64,000 bases of DNA from assembly GCA_023412915.1 (NCBI GenBank), contig JAEZRE010000020.1, positions 292,041 through 356,040 on the forward strand, in the 5' to 3' direction. This document shows, piece by piece, positions 63,702 through 64,000 of this stretch (position 1 is the stretch's first letter; each line of letters opens with the position of its first letter). The position numbers were made by a program, and so were the translations under genes. This DNA comes from Bacillota bacterium (GTDB taxonomy: Bacteria > Bacillota > Clostridia > Acetivibrionales > DTU013). The notes under the pieces are model-generated. The model saw nothing but the letters and a program-made list of their open reading frames with translations, searched no databases and was not told the origin of the DNA.

Positions 63702-63787
63702 ACAAAAGCTGTTTCGCTTGAGTTGTACAGGCAGTAATGAGCCGACCTGAAGTAGTGATTGGTAAAATGAGTCACAAAAAAAGGTGG

Positions 63788-63816
63788 TTGACAAAAGTAA
63801 GGCAGCGTGGTACTAT
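63788..63816 (+). promoter_or_regulatory. Probable rRNA operon promoter P2
   Basis: TTGACA (63788-63793) and TACTAT (63811-63816) are 17 bases apart; an overlapping TATAAT (63814-63819) is at spacing 20. Tandem strong promoters 115 bp apart are typical of ribosomal RNA operons. Confidence 0.7.
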
Positions 63817-63824
63817 AATAAAGC

Positions 63825-64000
63825 CGCTCGCGAGGGCGACACCGAAACGAAGCCGTTTAAAGGGCAGCGTAAGCGGGAAATGGACCTTGAAAAGTAAACA
63901 GTGAGAGACAATACACTTGATCGAGTAAAATCGGTCATGTTACTTGCAGAGTAAAATCTGCAGGTGTGTAAAGGAACTCGAAAATTCTATTGAGTAAAGT
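63825..64000 (+). other. Putative 16S rRNA 5' leader with repeated hairpins (continues past the window)
   Basis: No gene is seen after the two strong promoters; the sequence resembles the leader before a clostridial 16S gene. Two hairpins have the same GTAAAA loop: GATCGA/TCGGTC (63919-63936) and TGCAGA/TCTGCA (63945-63962). A third GAGTAAA string at 63992 begins what may be another. The 16S start itself is not in the window, so the identity rests on promoters and structure. Confidence 0.5.

Overview
The window looks like a chromosome segment of a strictly anaerobic, plant- or host-glycan-using clostridium (Bacillota). Pointers are the diaminopimelate route through DapL, YesM/YesN-type two-component control of a CUT1 sugar transporter, a PocR/AraC regulator beside a corrinoid protein, the paired UPF0237 ACT and UPF0210 genes, an SLH-domain surface protein, and strong GGAGG ribosome binding sites. 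No phage, IS transposase or CRISPR array is visible. Base composition and phylogeny were not computed.

Bases 1-32363 are a carbohydrate-use island. On the minus strand lie a uroporphyrinogen-decarboxylase-like gene (cut by the window edge), an ADP-ribosylglycohydrolase-fold (ARH) protein, a six-hairpin glycosidase and an AraC regulator. Divergent from these is a LacI-type regulator with palindromic operators before and after it, followed by RpiB, a TIM-barrel isomerase, a second ARH protein and a GH31 enzyme. Next come the sensor kinase/response regulator pair (minus), two CUT1 permeases and a lipoprotein binding protein (plus), a third ARH protein and a ribokinase-like kinase. A GH120 beta-xylosidase, a VanZ-like protein, an acyltransferase, small conserved proteins, a ceramidase-like hydrolase, a GH29 fucosidase-like enzyme and another AraC regulator complete the island. 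None of the glycosidases has a signal peptide, so the picture is import of oligosaccharides by the ABC transporter and trimming in the cytoplasm. The three ARH proteins with a ribokinase-like enzyme and RpiB suggest that ribosides, or other furanosides, are among the substrates (inference).

Bases 32553-40214 hold an acyl-CoA ligase and a signalling block: a FIST sensor protein, a hybrid histidine kinase, a receiver-HD-GYP phosphodiesterase, and a divergent PAS histidine kinase. A tRNA-Tyr(GUA) gene with its own promoter and terminator follows. Bases 40557-46232 carry GtrA-like, DUF4380, DapF, DapL, a small anchored protein and an LCP-family protein.

Bases 46362-52409 are a MacA/MacB-like efflux operon followed by an SLH surface protein. 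Bases 52648-61968 hold PocR-AraC, a corrinoid protein, ACT and UPF0210 proteins, a glycerophosphodiesterase/MFS/GNAT run, two overlapping uracil-DNA-glycosylase-family genes, and a MtaA-like methyltransferase. The end carries a membrane glycosyltransferase-like gene and, from about 63670, tandem promoters and a hairpin-rich leader that look like the start of a ribosomal RNA operon whose 16S gene lies just beyond the window.
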